From: CAYRJA01 sp964424455
Lineage (GTDB): Bacteria > Bacteroidota > Bacteroidia > Chitinophagales > UBA10324
Direction: 5' to 3'
Assembly: GCA_964424455.1 (NCBI GenBank)
Contig: CAYRJA010000058.1
Location: 1-19,708 of the forward strand
Length of the DNA stretch: 19,708 nt
Of this stretch, positions 1 through 7,606 are shown in pieces; position 1 is the stretch's first letter, and each line of letters opens with the position of its first letter. The notes beneath the pieces were generated by a model that saw only the letters and a program-made list of their open reading frames with translations, was not told the origin of the DNA and did not search any database. A program made the translations under genes and the position numbers.

Positions 1-72
1 GTTTTTTTTGCAAATATCCCACTTTCTTATGTAAGCGACAATTTGGTATGCACCCAAGGGATAACAACATTG

Positions 73-109
73 TCAATCTTCAAATTTTCAATTCTTCAAT
101 TCTTCAATC
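73..109. repeat. Short tandem repeat of ATTCTTCA-type units
   Basis: Two perfect adjacent copies of ATTCTTCA (91-98 and 99-106) follow a degenerate copy ATTTTCA (84-90) and are flanked by related CAATCTTCA and ATCA pieces. The array is non-coding and lies about 140 bp upstream of the pntAA promoter. It may be a local remnant or one copy of a dispersed intergenic repeat. One window cannot distinguish these. Confidence 0.6.
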
Positions 110-245
110 AATGTAACACCGTAAAGTCCTCTGAGAAGGGCTACATGGAGAGGGAAAACATAGTTTATAAATATGATACCGTCTCGATTTGGAAATTTTA
201 TACCTATATGAGTATTATCATCTCTAATTCCTCTTGTTTTTTGAA

Positions 246-253
246 TACTTTTG
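246..253 (+). promoter_or_regulatory. Bacteroidota -7 promoter box for the pnt operon
   Basis: TACTTTTG matches the Bacteroidota primary sigma-factor -7 consensus TAnnTTTG exactly and ends 20 nt before the pntAA start codon. No well-spaced -33 TTG/TTTG is evident. A TTG at 234-236 is too close. The predicted leader would be only about 15 nt. Confidence 0.55.
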
Positions 254-273
254 CACCGCTTTAAATTCAAGCG

Positions 274-1410
274 ATGACAATAGGAATATTATCAGAACCC
301 GCTGATGACCGTAGAGTGGTTATGTTGCCTGAAGTGGTTGGTCAGTTGGTGAAAATGAAAGTAAATGTGAAAGTGGAATCCGGTGCCGGCAATTCCTCCA
401 TGTTTACTGATGAAGATTATAAAACTGCGGGTGCAGCTATCACAACAAAGGATGACATTTTTCAGTCAGCCAATCTGATAGCCCGGATTAACCCTTTTGC
501 AAAAGAAGATATAGGTAAGATGAGTGAAGGAACAGTAGCGCTTTGTGTTTATCAGCCGTTGTTTAACAAGGAGTTAGTGCTGGCTTATCTTGAGAAAGGA
601 ATCACAAGTTTCAGTATGGATATGGTGCCTCGTACTACCCGTGCTCAGTCAATGGATATTCTTTCTTCACAGGCTACAGTGGCAGGATATAAGGCGGTAC
701 TACTTGCTGCTGCTACATTGCCAAAGTTTTTTCCCATGTTTATGACTGCTGCCGGTAGTATTACTCCTGCAAAAGTTTTAGTTCTCGGTGCAGGTGTTGC
801 CGGATTACAGGCAATAGCTACCGCAAAAAGATTAGGAGCAGTAGTGGAGGCATTTGACACCCGTTCGGCTGTGAAAGAAGAAGTAAAATCATTAGGAGCA
901 AAATTCGTAGAAGTAGAAGGCGCTGCTGATTCTGCTGCGGCAGGCGGTTATGCCGTTGAACAGTCGAAGGAATATCTTGAAAAACAGAAACAGAAAATTT
1001 TTGAATCTGCCGCTAAGTCTAATGTAATTATTTGTACGGCTCAGATACCAGGCAGAAAAGCGCCGGTTCTGATTCCTGCTGCAACAGTGGAGGCGATGAA
1101 AGCAGGTTCAGTGATAGTTGACCTTGCTGCTTCAACCGGCGGAAACTGTGAACTGACAAAGAATAATGAAACAATCACTCATAAAGGTGTTACAATCATC
1201 GGCAACTCTTATCTGCCGTCAACTGTACCTGCCGATGCGAGTAAAATGTTTGGTAAAAATGTTTTCAATTTCCTGAAACTGATAATTGATAAAGAAGGAA
1301 ACCTGAATCTGAATTTTGAAGATGATATTGTAAAAGGTACCTGTGTAACACACCACAAAGAGGTGATGAATGAGAGAGTAAAAGAAACTTTAAATAAACA
1401 AACCACTTAA
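274..1410 (+). CDS. pntAA: Proton-translocating NAD(P) transhydrogenase, alpha subunit part 1 (NAD-binding domain I)
   Basis: This is the soluble NAD(H)-binding domain I of transhydrogenase, which passes hydride between NAD(H) and NADP(H) coupled to proton movement across the inner membrane. The 378 residues match the separate alpha-1 polypeptide of split-alpha enzymes; the fused E. coli PntA is about 510. Visible hallmarks are the N-terminal EPADDRRV-type segment, the RAQSMD loop (123-128) with the following SSQATVAGYKA, FFPMFMTAAG (about 152-161), and the dinucleotide fold GAGVAG (172-177) with the acidic end of the next strand near EAFDTR (192-197). ATG at 274 fits both the homology start and the -7 box upstream. 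pntAB starts 3 bp after the stop, so the three pnt genes are very likely one operon. Confidence 0.96.
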   Translation: MTIGILSEPADDRRVVMLPEVVGQLVKMKVNVKVESGAGNSSMFTDEDYKTAGAAITTKDDIFQSANLIARINPFAKEDIGKMSEGTVALCVYQPLFNKELVLAYLEKGITSFSMDMVPRTTRAQSMDILSSQATVAGYKAVLLAAATLPKFFPMFMTAAGSITPAKVLVLGAGVAGLQAIATAKRLGAVVEAFDTRSAVKEEVKSLGAKFVEVEGAADSAAAGGYAVEQSKEYLEKQKQKIFESAAKSNVIICTAQIPGRKAPVLIPAATVEAMKAGSVIVDLAASTGGNCELTKNNETITHKGVTIIGNSYLPSTVPADASKMFGKNVFNFLKLIIDKEGNLNLNFEDDIVKGTCVTHHKEVMNERVKETLNKQTT

Positions 1411-1413
1411 GTA

Positions 1414-1734
1414 ATGGTAGAACTTAATATCCTTGATTTTCTTTTCCTGAATAAAGACATAGTGTTCATTGTAATACTTTCTGTTTTATTAGGAATAGAA
1501 ATAATTTCTCATGTGCCGTCTGTGTTACATACGCCGCTGATGTCCGGCGCTAATGCTATTCACGGAGTGGTTATCATTGGTGCAATAATAGTAATGGGTA
1601 GCGCCGAACCGGATAATTACCTTGCTATAATTTTAGGATTCTTTGCGGTTATACTCGGAACACTCAATGTAGTAGGCGGATTTGTAGTTACAGACAGAAT
1701 GTTGGAAATGTTCAGTAAGAAAAAGAAAAAATAA
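1414..1734 (+). CDS. pntAB: NAD(P) transhydrogenase, alpha subunit part 2 (small membrane subunit)
   Basis: This 106-residue protein forms the alpha-side part of membrane domain II, which with PntB makes the proton channel. It has three predicted membrane helices (about 14-31, 49-62 and 67-92) and the family signature VPSVLHTPLMSGANAIHG (about 34-51). It ends in a lysine-rich tail that should face the cytoplasm. The start lies 3 bp after the pntAA stop, so translational coupling is likely. The separation of PntAA and PntAB is normal for many bacteria outside the enterics and is not a broken gene. Confidence 0.95.
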   Translation: MVELNILDFLFLNKDIVFIVILSVLLGIEIISHVPSVLHTPLMSGANAIHGVVIIGAIIVMGSAEPDNYLAIILGFFAVILGTLNVVGGFVVTDRMLEMFSKKKKK

Positions 1735-1794
1735 ATTCATTAACAACAACAATCTTTAAGCAGAGCATCCAATACGATACTCAAATTTGATAGA

Positions 1795-3201
1795 ATGGAA
1801 ATACAACAACAATATCTTTGGCTCAGTTATATACTCGCTTCCGTTACATTTATTTTCGGATTAAAAATGCTGAGTCATCCTGATTCGGCAAGGCGCGGAA
1901 ATCTTGTAGCAGCAGCCGGAATGACGCTGGCTATTCTCACCACTATTTTTCTTTATCAGGAACCCGATGGCAGCAAGCTCGGAAACTACGGATGGATTTT
2001 CAGTGGACTGATAATAGGAACTATAATAGGAGTGGTAGTTGCAAAGAAAGTGAAGATGACTGCTATGCCGCAGATGGTTTCTTTGTTCAATGGAATGGGA
2101 GGAGCTTGTGCTGCTATTATTTCCATAGTGGAGTATCATCATATTCTCCACGGCGCTGAAGCTGATGTGCTGAAACATACTGTAATAATTGCAGGACTGC
2201 TAATCGGCGGTGTTTCATTTTCAGGAAGTATGATTGCGTTCGGAAAACTGAATGGAAACATTAGAGATAAATCGCTGCCCGGTCATTCTTACATCAATAT
2301 TGTTTTACTGGTTGTACTGCTGATTTTTGGCGGATACATTTCTTTTCTTCCCGAAGGAAACATGAGTTTGCTATTAGTTTTCACAGTATTATTACTGCTA
2401 TACGGAATCAGTTTTGTAATGCCGATTGGCGGTGCGGATATGCCGGTAGTGATTTCTCTGCTCAACTCATTTACAGGAGTAGCTGCAGCTTGTGGCGGAT
2501 TTATTTATGATAACTCCGTGATGCTTACCGGCGGTATTCTGGTAGGTTCGGCAGGAACAATACTGACTGTATTAATGTGTAACGCTATGAACCGCTCATT
2601 ACTGAATGTGATTATCGGATCATTTGGCAGCGCTGGCACAGGAGCAGCAGGCGCTGAAACGGCTCACGGTTCTATTAAGGAAATCTCTGTTACAGATGCA
2701 GGAGTGCTTTTGAGCTATTCTAAAAAAGTAATGATAGTACCGGGTTATGGATTGGCAGTGGCACAGGCACAACATACTTGTCATGAGTTGGAAATGCTGT
2801 TACAGGAAAAGGGGGTAGAGGTAAAATATGCCATTCATCCGGTGGCAGGAAGAATGCCCGGACACATGAATGTATTGTTGGCTGAATCAGATGTTCCCTA
2901 TGAAAAATTGTTGGAAATGGAAGATGCCAATAATGAATTTCCTACAACAGATGTAGTAATAGTTATCGGCGCTAATGATGTGGTAAATCCGGCTGCAAAG
3001 AAAAATCCGCAAAGCCCGATTTACGGAATGCCGATATTGGAAGTGGACAATGCTCAGAATGTGATAGTGATGAAGCGAAGCATGGCTTCAGGATATGCCG
3101 GTATCGAGAACGAATTGTTTTATGAGCCGAAAACAAGAATGCTTTTTGGCGATGCTAAAGCTTCTCTCCAGAAATTAGTGAGTGAAGTGAAAGCAAATTA
3201 A
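1795..3201 (+). CDS. pntB: NAD(P) transhydrogenase, beta subunit
   Basis: The 468 residues match full-length PntB. The first ~290 residues are membrane domain II with about nine helices and the conserved loop VSLFNGMGGACAA (about 95-107). The C-terminal third is the NADP(H)-binding domain III: PGYGLAVAQAQH (about 316-327), AGRMPGHMNVLLAESDVPYE (about 350-369), IGANDVVNPAA (about 389-399), KRSMASGYAGIENELF (about 424-439), then MLFGDAK near the end. The gene is separated from pntAB by 60 bp containing AAC repeats and the palindrome TCAAATTTGA (1781-1790), but no terminator or TAnnTTTG box, so co-transcription is expected. Physiologically the complex would make NADPH at the expense of the proton gradient. 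Confidence 0.96.
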   Translation: MEIQQQYLWLSYILASVTFIFGLKMLSHPDSARRGNLVAAAGMTLAILTTIFLYQEPDGSKLGNYGWIFSGLIIGTIIGVVVAKKVKMTAMPQMVSLFNGMGGACAAIISIVEYHHILHGAEADVLKHTVIIAGLLIGGVSFSGSMIAFGKLNGNIRDKSLPGHSYINIVLLVVLLIFGGYISFLPEGNMSLLLVFTVLLLLYGISFVMPIGGADMPVVISLLNSFTGVAAACGGFIYDNSVMLTGGILVGSAGTILTVLMCNAMNRSLLNVIIGSFGSAGTGAAGAETAHGSIKEISVTDAGVLLSYSKKVMIVPGYGLAVAQAQHTCHELEMLLQEKGVEVKYAIHPVAGRMPGHMNVLLAESDVPYEKLLEMEDANNEFPTTDVVIVIGANDVVNPAAKKNPQSPIYGMPILEVDNAQNVIVMKRSMASGYAGIENELFYEPKTRMLFGDAKASLQKLVSEVKAN

Positions 3202-3233
3202 AACTGTCAATTTCTGCAAATAATTTTTCAGAG

Positions 3234-4292
3234 TTAGGAATTACTTTTCCCCATCAGGTTGCATAGTTTGTAAAGCATCCTTGCACCTACATTTGCATCC
3301 CATTCATCTTTGCCGGGTGAAACTTCATTCAAATCAAATCCTATAATCTTTCTGCCACTTTCTACCACTTTAATCAACAGAAAAACTGCCTGTTCAAATT
3401 CTAACCCGCCGGCAACAGGCGTTCCGGTATTCGGGCAAAGTTTAGGATCAAGTCCGTCAATATCAAAACTGATATAAACTTTCTGAGGAAGTTCTGTTAC
3501 AATTTTATCACAGATATTTTTCCACGACTGACCGTTGAACTGATCGCGTTTCATTTGAGCGTCGAAGAATGTTTTTACTCTTCCGTTTGATTGGTTTATT
3601 ACATTCACTTCTTCTTCACATAAATCTCTGATGCCTACCTGTACTAATTTCTTTATCTGTGAAATCTTCAGAGCGTTGAACATGATTGAAGCATGAGAAT
3701 AAGTAAAGCCCTCATAGCTGTCGCGCAAATCAGAGTGAGCATCAATATGTAACACACCAAATTCAGGATGTATTTTTGAAACTGCTTCCATCAATCCGAG
3801 TGGCGTGCTATGATCGCCACCCAACAGTCCGACTAACTTGTTTTGTTTTAACAGTTGTGTAGCTTCTTTTGCCACCCAATTTTTTAATGCTTCTCCTGCA
3901 TCATTAATTTTCTTTAATTGCTTCGACAGTGCTTTGTCTTTTGAAATTTCTTCCCCTTCATATAGTTCATCAATAATTTTCGCAGCAACAGGACGGAGTT
4001 TTTTACTTTCTTTCTTTATATTTTGATTTACAGGCAGCATATAAATACCTCTTTTCCATGCACCCGGAACATCAGAATCAAATAAATCTATTTGCATACT
4101 TGCATCCATAACTGCTTCGGGGGCTTTTGCTGTTCCCGGTTTGTAAGAAACAGTAACTTCCCATGGAACAGGCAGGATAATAATATCTGACTCGTCTTTA
4201 TCAAAAGGCAAACTGAATAAATTGTTTCCTTTACTCGCCTGGCCGCTTGGGTTGAATGTAGCAATTTTCTTTTCTTTACTTTTCTGTAACAT
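3234..4292 (-). CDS. Arginase/agmatinase (ureohydrolase) family protein
   Basis: This is a binuclear manganese hydrolase of the ureohydrolase superfamily (arginase, agmatinase, formimidoylglutamase), 352 residues. Metal-binding motifs are all present: GGDHS (158-162), DAHSD (184-188), SFDIDGLDP (275-283, with D277 and D279), and a late GFDLNEVSP (about 318-326) supplying the usual Glu. SHAS at 199-202 is the conserved active-site histidine region. The first ~150 residues contain an insertion rich in Lys and Glu (about 90-135) relative to compact agmatinases, which is seen in Bacteroidota 'agmatinase family' proteins. Substrate cannot be assigned from motifs. No hut, speA or arginine-degradation gene lies nearby. 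The gene ends 32 bp from pntB in convergent orientation and has its own promoter at 4307-4314. Confidence 0.88.
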   Translation of the reverse strand: MLQKSKEKKIATFNPSGQASKGNNLFSLPFDKDESDIIILPVPWEVTVSYKPGTAKAPEAVMDASMQIDLFDSDVPGAWKRGIYMLPVNQNIKKESKKLRPVAAKIIDELYEGEEISKDKALSKQLKKINDAGEALKNWVAKEATQLLKQNKLVGLLGGDHSTPLGLMEAVSKIHPEFGVLHIDAHSDLRDSYEGFTYSHASIMFNALKISQIKKLVQVGIRDLCEEEVNVINQSNGRVKTFFDAQMKRDQFNGQSWKNICDKIVTELPQKVYISFDIDGLDPKLCPNTGTPVAGGLEFEQAVFLLIKVVESGRKIIGFDLNEVSPGKDEWDANVGARMLYKLCNLMGKSNS

Positions 4293-4306
4293 AAAATTAT
4301 TTGAGA

Positions 4307-4314
4307 CAAAAGTA
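4307..4314 (-). promoter_or_regulatory. -7 promoter box of the ureohydrolase gene
   Basis: Read on the minus strand the sequence is TACTTTTG, an exact TAnnTTTG match, ending 14 nt before the start codon at 4292. No clear -33 TTG is seen. It faces away from the methyltransferase -7 box at 4376-4383, so this 108-bp spacer is a divergent promoter region. Confidence 0.5.
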
Positions 4315-4375
4315 GTGGATTGAAACCTTATTTTGAGTTGTAACAGTCAGCTAAAACGGTATTATTCTATTCGAT

Positions 4376-4383
4376 TACTTTTG
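4376..4383 (+). promoter_or_regulatory. -7 promoter box of the methyltransferase gene
   Basis: TACTTTTG, an exact TAnnTTTG match, ends 17 nt before the ATG at 4401. The TTG at 4338-4340 is too far upstream to be a normal -33 element. A TGTAACA word lies between the two divergent boxes at 4339-4345. Confidence 0.5.
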
Positions 4384-4400
4384 TCAAAGATGAAAACAAA

Positions 4401-5387
4401 ATGCGCTTAATTACTCCGGATGATATTATTGAAACATACAGCAAACTCCGGCAGCGGGGATTCGGATTTATTTCTTCAAAATTTAATCTGAGCGAAAGCA
4501 AAAGGACACAAAGCGCTTTTGATGAGAGTAAGGGAATTGCTTCCAACTGGTGGATGATTCCTAAAGTGAGGAGCCGCTGGAACAAACTTATTTCAGGAGA
4601 TGAGAAAATTATCTATGAGGAATATTTCCTTAATAAATACTTAAAAGGACAAAAAGATTTGAAACTGCTTTCATTGGGATCAGGAGCTTGCAGCCATGAA
4701 ATATATTTTGCAAAGCAATCAGTTTTTAGCGAAGTTACCTGTGTGGATATTTCTGAAACTTCATTGAATGAAGCGGCAACTATCAGTAAAGAATTAGGAT
4801 TGAAAAATATCCACTTTGTAAAATCTGATATAAGCGAGTTTAATTTTGAGAATGATTATTATGATGTGGTATTATTTCATTCAGCTCTTCATCATTTCAG
4901 AAATGTTGAATCTTTACTAAGTGAAAAAATTAATAAAACTCTCAAGACATCAGGTTTGATTTTGATTAATGAATATGTAGGACCCAACCGATTACAATTT
5001 GCTAACAAACAAATTAAAGCGATTAATGAAGCGCTACAATTTATTCCTAAGAAATTCAGGAAAAGATTCAGAGTAAATTTCCACAAGAATAAAGTTTACG
5101 GACCCGGATTACTGAGAATGAAAATGGCTGATCCGTCCGAATGTGTGGAGTCAGAAAATATTTTAAAGGGTTTGAATCTGTTCTACGAGTCGCTTGAAGA
5201 AAAACCTTACGGCGGAAATATATTAATGCTGTTACTGAAAGATATTGCGCATCATTTTTCTGAAAGTAACATCGAAACAGATTTAATTTTAGACAAATTG
5301 TTTACAATGGAAGATGAATATTTAAAATCAGAACAAAGTGATTTTGTCTTTGGCGTTTATAGAAAGAAGTATATTCCTGAAAGATAG
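4401..5387 (+). CDS. Class I SAM-dependent methyltransferase
   Basis: The 328-residue protein has a Rossmann methyltransferase core: motif I LSLGSGACSHE (90-100) for SAM, acidic VDIS (about 115-118) that should hold the ribose hydroxyls, SDIS (about 142-145) near the adenine, and motif IV DVVLFHSALHH (155-165). About 85 residues precede the core, including a Trp/Arg-rich segment NWWMIPKVRSRWN (49-61) seen in a family often found near glycan or natural-product genes. About 120 residues follow it. The substrate is unknown, and neither neighbour suggests a pathway. It appears to be a single-gene transcript from the box at 4376. It is convergent with the next gene, with 101 bp between them. Confidence 0.85.
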   Translation: MRLITPDDIIETYSKLRQRGFGFISSKFNLSESKRTQSAFDESKGIASNWWMIPKVRSRWNKLISGDEKIIYEEYFLNKYLKGQKDLKLLSLGSGACSHEIYFAKQSVFSEVTCVDISETSLNEAATISKELGLKNIHFVKSDISEFNFENDYYDVVLFHSALHHFRNVESLLSEKINKTLKTSGLILINEYVGPNRLQFANKQIKAINEALQFIPKKFRKRFRVNFHKNKVYGPGLLRMKMADPSECVESENILKGLNLFYESLEEKPYGGNILMLLLKDIAHHFSESNIETDLILDKLFTMEDEYLKSEQSDFVFGVYRKKYIPER

Positions 5388-5488
5388 AACTTGGATATTC
5401 AACTAATGAGCGCCACTTACAATTCCTCAATAAAGAATAGCTTTGAAATTACTGTAACAGAGCAAATCTTTTACCTGACTTCACTTTT

Positions 5489-6403
5489 TTATTCTATGGT
5501 AAGCGCCCGTACCACCGGATCTAAACGATTGTTCATAATGTCTGCTACTCCGGGTGTGCCTTCATAGGATATAACTGTAACACCGCCCTTTGGAAGTTCA
5601 ATAACATACATATACTCCGACCTTTCCTCGCTGGTGTTATTTTTGAATTTCTTAGTATAGGTAGCGCTGAATTTTGTCACATTAGCTCCGCCGGCAGTAA
5701 AGGTATCCTGAAAAGATTTCGGGGCTTTCAACGACTTGAACTCTTTCGTGGCATCTTTCACCCTACTTGCGTAGCTCACATTATCCAGCTTATTTACATA
5801 GATAGGTATATCAATCTTCTCATCCTTATTGTAGAGATGCGACCAAAAACCAAGACTCTGATCGCTCATAAATTTTGGAAGCGTTAATACTATACCTGCT
5901 TTGTATTTTGTCCGCGTAGTAAACCTGAAACTACTTTTGGTAACCTGAAAATGCTCTCCAATCACTCTTTCGTCATTTTTATATCCTGAGATGGAGATAT
6001 TGTACACCATCTTGCCATCATCAAAAAGATAAAATTTCTGAACAAATACATCCTCCTTGCTTTCATCTTTTCGGATAAGAAGAATGATGGGCCATCCATC
6101 TAATGTGTCTATACCTCTGCTGGTATATACATCCTCCTGATCCAGAAATTTACTTTCCAGATCATCCGCATATTTACCTGCATTATCGTAAGTGTCAATT
6201 TTCTTGATGCTTAGAAATATGGTTGCCGAACGGTAAACCGGGTAGCCCTGTAACACTTCATACTTCAGGTTGTCGTGAATCTTAAAACTGAAAAGCGGAT
6301 CATCGTACTCTACCGTTTGGGCAGTGGAAAGTGAAACTGTTCCGGATAGTATTATTGAAAGTACGAGCATTTGTAACAGCTTGATATTCTCTTTATATGA
6401 CAT
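5489..6403 (-). CDS. Secreted protein of unknown function, possibly two PsbP/DcrB-like domains
   Basis: I do not recognise a named family with certainty. The 304-residue protein has a signal peptide: Lys-containing start, hydrophobic stretch about 12-27, probable signal-peptidase-I cut after STA (residue 28). The mature part has two halves of similar layout. The first (about 30-165) begins with DPLFSFKI and ends in a Phe-rich strand (KSSFRFTTR). The second (about 168-304) begins VLTLPKF and ends YMYVIELP...GVTVISYEG...LDPVVRALTIE. This pattern (early F-x-F strand, long middle, a 'y.i...' strand, then a helix leading to 'SFrf' or 'aLtIe') recalls the Mog1/PsbP/DcrB fold, so a tandem of two such domains is my inference. 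No catalytic motif is visible. It lacks an exact TAnnTTTG box upstream; the nearest is one mismatch off at 6426-6433. Confidence 0.75.
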   Translation of the reverse strand: MSYKENIKLLQMLVLSIILSGTVSLSTAQTVEYDDPLFSFKIHDNLKYEVLQGYPVYRSATIFLSIKKIDTYDNAGKYADDLESKFLDQEDVYTSRGIDTLDGWPIILLIRKDESKEDVFVQKFYLFDDGKMVYNISISGYKNDERVIGEHFQVTKSSFRFTTRTKYKAGIVLTLPKFMSDQSLGFWSHLYNKDEKIDIPIYVNKLDNVSYASRVKDATKEFKSLKAPKSFQDTFTAGGANVTKFSATYTKKFKNNTSEERSEYMYVIELPKGGVTVISYEGTPGVADIMNNRLDPVVRALTIE

Positions 6404-6584
6404 CTTCGTTAGAATTATTTTATAATAAATATAAATGTCTCTGCAGTATGATTGTCGTTATATGTGTTACATATTTTCAACACAGGTTGTTAATATCATC
6501 AGTATTTTTTCTACAAAATTTATAGAAACGGAATGTTTTCTTAGATTAATTGTTAAACAATAATTGAGTTTTAAAATTACTCAA

Positions 6585-7121
6585 GTGAATTTTAGAATAT
6601 TCCTATTGACTCTTTTAGTTTTAATCAACTTCAATTGTCAGATTAAATCGAGTGAGATTATGAATACGAAAAATACAGTTAACCATCAGCATCCGGTTAA
6701 TCCATATTATTCCCATTCTGATACTTCTGAATTAAATCTTCCTGATTCAGAGTGGAGGAAAGTATTGAGTGAAGATGTCTATCGCATTGCTCGACTTAAA
6801 GAGACGGAATATGCTCATACAGGAAGATATCTGGAAGCTGCCGGTACTGGTACTTACTATTGTGCGGCTTGTGGTAATCCGTTGTTTCGTTCCGATTCAT
6901 GGTTTGCAAGTTCATGCGGATGGCCCAGTTTCTTTGAATCGCTTGGGAAGAATAGCACGAAGTATATAACTGATAAGTCTTATGGAATGATTCGCACAGA
7001 AGTTCTATGCGGGCGATGTGGCGCTCATCTCGGTCATGTATTCGATGATGGACCCGCTCCAACACATAAAAGATACTGCATGAACTCTATAGCGCTTGAT
7101 TTTGAAACAGATAAAAAGTAG
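6585..7121 (+). CDS. msrB: Peptide-methionine (R)-S-oxide reductase, exported (MsrB)
   Basis: MsrB reduces methionine-R-sulfoxide in proteins. The two zinc pairs are present as CAAC and CGRC, with SSCGWPSF (resolving Cys), RTEVLCGRCGAHLGHVFDDGP, and the catalytic Cys in RYCMNS near the C terminus. An extension of about 60 residues precedes the domain. From the GTG at 6585 it reads VNFRIFLLTLLVLINFNC, a hydrophobic signal ending in Cys, which suggests a membrane-anchored lipoprotein, although the lipobox is loose. The frame is also open from a TTG at 6564 (185 residues), and an internal ATG at 6660 would give a cytoplasmic form. I favour GTG because it places a short N-region directly before the hydrophobic core. 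No exact -7 box was found. The gene stands alone between a divergent gene and ccmE, which has its own promoter. Confidence 0.85.
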   Translation: MNFRIFLLTLLVLINFNCQIKSSEIMNTKNTVNHQHPVNPYYSHSDTSELNLPDSEWRKVLSEDVYRIARLKETEYAHTGRYLEAAGTGTYYCAACGNPLFRSDSWFASSCGWPSFFESLGKNSTKYITDKSYGMIRTEVLCGRCGAHLGHVFDDGPAPTHKRYCMNSIALDFETDKK

Positions 7122-7157
7122 TGGAAATCATCTTTAGATACTACGAACCTTTTACAG

Positions 7158-7165
7158 TAGATTTG
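7158..7165 (+). promoter_or_regulatory. Candidate -7 box of the ccmEF operon
   Basis: TAGATTTG fits TAnnTTTG and ends 21 nt before the ccmE ATG, the same geometry as the other -7 boxes in the window. No convincing -33 element is seen. Confidence 0.4.
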
Positions 7166-7186
7166 CTGCTCGAATATTAAGTCTTT

Positions 7187-7606
7187 ATGAAGAAAACACA
7201 TATTATTGGCTTGATTCTGATTGCCGCCTCAATAGGTATTATTATCAGTATGACTGCCGACTATTCTCAGTATCAGACTTTCACTTCTGCCAAAGGAAAG
7301 ACCAATAAAGAATTTCAGGTATTAGGTCAGTTAGTAAAAGATAAAGAGATGGTTTACGATGCAGAAAAAAATGCTAACTATTTTTCATTCTATGTTCAGG
7401 ACAAAGATGGAAATGTAAACAAGGTGGTATTTAACGGAGCAAAGCCTCAGGACTTTGAACGCAGTGAACAAATAGTTATTACAGGAAAAATGAATGGAGA
7501 TGAATTTCATTGCTCTCATATTCTTATGAAGTGTCCTTCAAAATATAAAAATGATAAACTCGATACCACAGAGTATGAGGAAACCGAGTTTAAAGCGAAG
7601 TCATAA
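7187..7606 (+). CDS. ccmE: Cytochrome c maturation haem chaperone CcmE, CXXXY type
   Basis: CcmE carries haem on the periplasmic side of the membrane and hands it to CcmF for attachment to apocytochrome c. The 139-residue protein has one N-terminal anchor helix (about 5-23) and an OB-fold domain (about 42-115) with recognisable FQVLGQLV, YFSFYVQD and IVITGKMNGDEFHCSHILMK-like strands. In classical CcmE the haem is bound covalently by the His of an HXXXY motif. Here the corresponding site reads CPSKY (116-120), so Cys116 takes the place of that His while Tyr120 is kept. CXXXY variants are known from Desulfovibrio and archaea. The charged tail after the motif is short. The stop codon directly abuts the ccmF ATG, so the two are coupled. 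No ccmA, B, C, D, G or H is present in the window. Confidence 0.9.
   Translation: MKKTHIIGLILIAASIGIIISMTADYSQYQTFTSAKGKTNKEFQVLGQLVKDKEMVYDAEKNANYFSFYVQDKDGNVNKVVFNGAKPQDFERSEQIVITGKMNGDEFHCSHILMKCPSKYKNDKLDTTEYEETEFKAKS

Larger units (their letters stand above)
1..273. other. Intergenic region upstream of the transhydrogenase operon
   Basis: I see no convincing gene here. A 73-codon open frame (43-264) has no recognisable domain, and the promoter assigned to pntAA lies inside its end. The stretch holds a short tandem repeat (about 84-106), one copy of the over-represented word TGTAACA (112-118) and a -7 promoter box (246-253). The T-run at 2-9 could be the tail of a terminator whose stem lies outside the window, but this cannot be judged. 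Confidence 0.6.

Noticed and set aside
43..264. 73-codon open frame upstream of pntAA
   Set aside because: It has low-complexity composition and no domain, covers the tandem repeat and includes the pntAA -7 box, so it is most likely non-coding.
1781..1790. Perfect palindrome TCAAATTTGA just before pntB as an operator
   Set aside because: Ten AT-rich bases inside an operon spacer, seen once. There is no promoter next to it and it is easily produced by chance.
3202..3233. Possible hairpin between the convergent pntB and ureohydrolase genes
   Set aside because: CTG and CAG ends with short A/T pairs give only a weak, mismatched stem without a T-run, so I did not call a terminator.
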